Positions 62,574 to 64,000 of a stretch of 64,000 bases of DNA are shown piece by piece. The translations under genes were made by a program, and so were the position numbers. The DNA comes from Myroides odoratimimus (GTDB lineage: Bacteria; Bacteroidota; Bacteroidia; Flavobacteriales; Flavobacteriaceae), in the NCBI RefSeq assembly GCF_030326305.1, contig NZ_JACAKB010000007.1, positions 87,449-151,448 on the forward strand, written 5' to 3'. The notes below the pieces were generated by a model. The model saw nothing but the letters and a program-made list of their open reading frames with translations. It did no database searches and was not told where the DNA came from. How positions within the stretch are numbered: position 1 is the stretch's first letter; each line of letters opens with the position of its first letter.

Positions 62574-62604
62574 TTTGCAGAACTAAAAAATCGTTCTATA
62601 TTTG
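62574..62604 (+). promoter_or_regulatory. promoter of tRNA-Asn
   Basis: TTTG (62574-62577), 19 bp, TATATTTG (62597-62604). This is a perfect match to the Bacteroidetes -33/-7 consensus, 28 bp before the mature tRNA. Confidence 0.85.
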
Positions 62605-62631
62605 CATCGCAATAAAGGTAAGACATCACCT

Positions 62632-62705
62632 TCCTCCTTAGCTCAGTTGGTTAGAGCATCTGACTGTTAATCAGAGGGTCCTTGGTTCGAGCCCAAGAGG
62701 GGGAG
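62632..62705 (+). tRNA. tRNA-Asn (anticodon GTT)
   Basis: All four arms fold: acceptor TCCTCCT/AGGGGGA with one G-T pair, D arm GCTC/GAGC, anticodon stem TCTGA/TCAGA with anticodon GTT at 62666-62668, T arm CTTGG/CCAAG with TTCGAGC loop. The discriminator is G705, followed by CA. Confidence 0.97.
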
Positions 62706-62710
62706 CAGAG

Positions 62711-62736
62711 AAGCCAGTCATTGACTGGCTTTTTTC
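62711..62736 (+). terminator. terminator of tRNA-Asn
   Basis: AAGCCAGTC (62711-62719), loop ATT, GACTGGCTT (62723-62731), then a run of T. Confidence 0.9.
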
Positions 62737-62809
62737 TTATAACCGTTTAGGTTATGGAATTTTAAAAACAAGAATACAAGTAAAGAAATTTACTTTTTAA
62801 GGGGATTTG

Positions 62810-62846
62810 AAAAGCGATATCGAACAGGTATCGCTTTTCGCTTTTC
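62810..62846 (+). terminator. hairpin, terminator-like
   Basis: AAAAGCGATA (62810-62819) and TATCGCTTTT (62829-62838) form a 10-bp stem, followed by CGCTTTTC. It may back up the tRNA terminator. Confidence 0.55.
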
Positions 62847-62877
62847 TAGAATATATGAAATCTATTTTATGATTGGT

Positions 62878-63021
62878 TATATTTGAGAACATTTGTTTAA
62901 TGTTAGCATCCTTTAAAGAGAAGAAATAAATAGAGGTTTGACCTCTTGTCATGAGACAAGAGATTTATTTATAAAAAAACATTATCTACAGCCCTGGCTT
63001 ATACAGTCTAGGGCTTTTTTG
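62878..63021 (+). ncRNA. candidate small RNA with promoter box and terminator
   Basis: A TATATTTG box at 62878-62885 would start a transcript near 62891. Two overlapping, mutually exclusive hairpins follow: GAGGT-TTG-ACCTC (62933-62945) and CTCTTGTC-ATGA-GACAAGAG (62943-62962). A terminator ends it: AGCCCTG (62990-62996) with TAGGGCT (63009-63015), then a T run. Length is about 130 nt. No -33 box and no reading frame were found. Confidence 0.35.
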
Positions 63022-63040
63022 TTGCTGTGATTTAATTAGT

Positions 63041-63150
63041 CTTGTTCAAGAGTGCTACAATATCTGTTCAAGATTGCTTCAATAAACAGGTGCTCAGGTA
63101 GAGTAATCTTGTAGAAATGTTGAAGGGGTGTTGAAGCAAAGGGTGTGAAC
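63041..63150. repeat. modular palindromic element of a second sequence type, 11-bp units
   Basis: Four direct 11-bp units run from 63041 to 63084: CTTGTTCAAGA, GTGCTACAATA, TCTGTTCAAGA, TTGCTTCAATA. After a 22-base spacer come up to four inverted units on the same 11-base step from 63107 to 63150: TCTTGTAGAAA, TGTTGAAGGGG, TGTTGAAGCAA, AGGGTGTGAAC. The sequence differs from the GTGRTCGG elements, but the architecture is the same. Confidence 0.6.
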
Positions 63151-63635
63151 AGAGATTATCTAAGGGGTAGGGAAGAGTTGGTTATTTAGGTAGAAAATAG
63201 TAGTAATGTTTGTTAGTTGTTGGTAAACAACTGATTACGGTGTTATTTGCTCAAAGTGAGAATAAAAAAACTACATCTATTTTTCTTTAAAACAAGGTAA
63301 TAGCTACTTTATAGCGGTGTTTTCTTTAAAAAAACAGGACTCTATAAGTATAGATATTATAAAAAGGAAGATAAAACACCTCTATATAAGGTAATATAAT
63401 ATGTATAAATCGCTAGAAAGGTCATAACAAGGGATATTCTCAATACTTACACTTATATATACTAGATTACAATATTAAATACACTCTACCATCTAGCCTT
63501 ACGTATATATAGTATAGAGAAGCCATAGCGCAATAACTTTTAAAAAAAGATAAAAAAACTTTTACTCGTAAAAGGTGATATAATAGATAGTTAAGAAATA
63601 GTTTTCAAAAACCTTGAAAATAATTCAAAGATAAG

Positions 63636-63666
63636 TTTGGAAGTAAAGGAAAAGATACTACTTTTG
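63636..63666 (+). promoter_or_regulatory. rRNA operon promoter P1
   Basis: TTTG (63636-63639), 19 bp, TACTTTTG (63659-63666), followed by GCATCCGC. It fits the Bacteroidetes consensus fully. Confidence 0.8.
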
Positions 63667-63771
63667 CATCCGCATTAGAGAAGTGATAACGACTCTAGAG
63701 GCAGACGATCATAGACAAAAAGAGAAGCAAGAATTACTTAAAATAAACTTTAAAAAATTTACGAAAATAAA

Positions 63772-63804
63772 TTTGGATAAGTAAAAAATAAGGTAGTATC
63801 TTTG
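63772..63804 (+). promoter_or_regulatory. rRNA operon promoter P2
   Basis: TTTG (63772-63775), 21 bp, TATCTTTG (63797-63804), followed by GCAGTCCGC, similar to what follows P1. Confidence 0.8.
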
Positions 63805-63868
63805 CAGTCCGCTTCAGTAAAGACGGGGCTTAGCGAAAAAACAAGAAAAAATATTTTCTAAAAAAAGT

Positions 63869-63899
63869 TTTGCTAATTCGAAATAAGTTTTTACTTTTG
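63869..63899 (+). promoter_or_regulatory. rRNA operon promoter P3
   Basis: TTTG (63869-63872), 19 bp, TACTTTTG (63892-63899), followed by GCACTCGC. It is the promoter nearest the expected 16S rRNA gene. Confidence 0.85.
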
Positions 63900-64000
63900 C
63901 ACTCGCTTTGAAATACAAGTGAGAATAGAATAAGAAGACACGTTCATAAACATATTGGATTGACAGCATACAAATAAGAGAGTAAGGCAAATCGCAAGAT
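63900..64000 (+). other. leader of a ribosomal RNA operon
   Basis: After P3 comes a hairpin CTCGCTTTG-AAATA-CAAGTGAG (63901 onward). The GTTCATAAACATATTGGATTG segment seen in part resembles the leader that precedes 16S rRNA in Flavobacteriaceae. The mature 16S start is not in the window, so the operon itself is inferred. Confidence 0.65.

Larger units (their letters stand above)
62737..63635. other. gene-free stretch before the rRNA promoters
   Basis: No credible protein frame. It contains a terminator-like hairpin (62810-62838), a candidate small RNA (62891-63020), an 11-bp modular element (63041-63150) and a small hairpin CTTTTAC-TC-GTAAAAG near 63560-63575. Confidence 0.6.

Overview
The window is chromosomal DNA from a low-GC member of the Bacteroidetes, family Flavobacteriaceae; the gene set looks most like Myroides, though the genus is an inference. 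Three things support the family. Many genes are preceded by the Bacteroidetes -7 box TAnnTTTG, and in the best cases by a TTTG box 19-21 bp upstream. Several proteins belong to families I know mainly from this group (DUF6427/DUF6341, DUF4292, DUF4286, DUF5686, the Bat proteins, an OlsF-like acyltransferase). The arginine operon contains a transcarbamylase of the N-acyl-ornithine type. No phage, plasmid, CRISPR array or intact insertion sequence was seen; this is mostly a housekeeping region.

Layout. 1-83 is the 3' end of tex. 84-442 holds a possible sigma-54-dependent small RNA. 443-4940 has tatA, an M23 peptidase, a GH3-type acyl-adenylating enzyme and a large DUF6909-like protein. 5068-7474 is a nucleotide-sugar block (rfbC, a shortened rfbD, a UDP-glucuronate decarboxylase-like SDR). 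7631-13169 holds purine/pyrimidine genes (purD, upp, apt) mixed with DUF6341, DUF6427, DUF4254 and a family 9 glycosyltransferase. 13185-13884 is a structured non-coding region ending in what looks like an arginine leader peptide and attenuator. 13885-22139 is one arginine operon (GNAT, argG, argC, argD, argF', argB, argE, argH). 22190-23530 is a repeat-rich region with REP-like elements and a doubly broken lipoprotein gene.

23579-29649 has a ferredoxin reductase, a DUF5686 outer-membrane protein, pheS, a small conserved protein and CvpA. 29646-39917 is a complete Bat (aerotolerance) operon read on the minus strand, with a tandem duplication of batD. 40087-44805 has an AlbA_2/Schlafen-like protein with a PPP phosphatase, a beta-barrel protein, an aldehyde dehydrogenase and 3-hydroxyanthranilate dioxygenase. 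44821-53234 covers envelope and DNA genes (EnvC-like, DUF4292 lipoprotein, nucleotidyltransferase, dut, xseAB, MscS channel, OmpA lipoprotein). 53266-62541 has xth, olsF-like, a phosphoglycerate dehydrogenase-like gene, mgtE, rsmA, DUF4286, serS and rseP. 62632-62705 is tRNA-Asn. The last 1.3 kb has no protein gene and ends in three tandem promoters and a leader that should feed a ribosomal RNA operon just beyond the window.

The most notable signals are: (1) a family of intergenic elements made of 11-bp units (four direct units, a short spacer, then inverted units), seen at 13255 and 48635, with a decayed copy at 23455 and a differently sequenced element of the same design at 63041; (2) a 35-codon leader peptide with three rare Arg codons in its last seven codons, placed ahead of the arginine operon; (3) an Ala at the position expected to set acyl specificity in ArgF', suggesting a succinylated arginine pathway; (4) an orphan sigma-54 promoter-terminator unit; and (5) the batD duplication with a 79-bp identical block at its joints.
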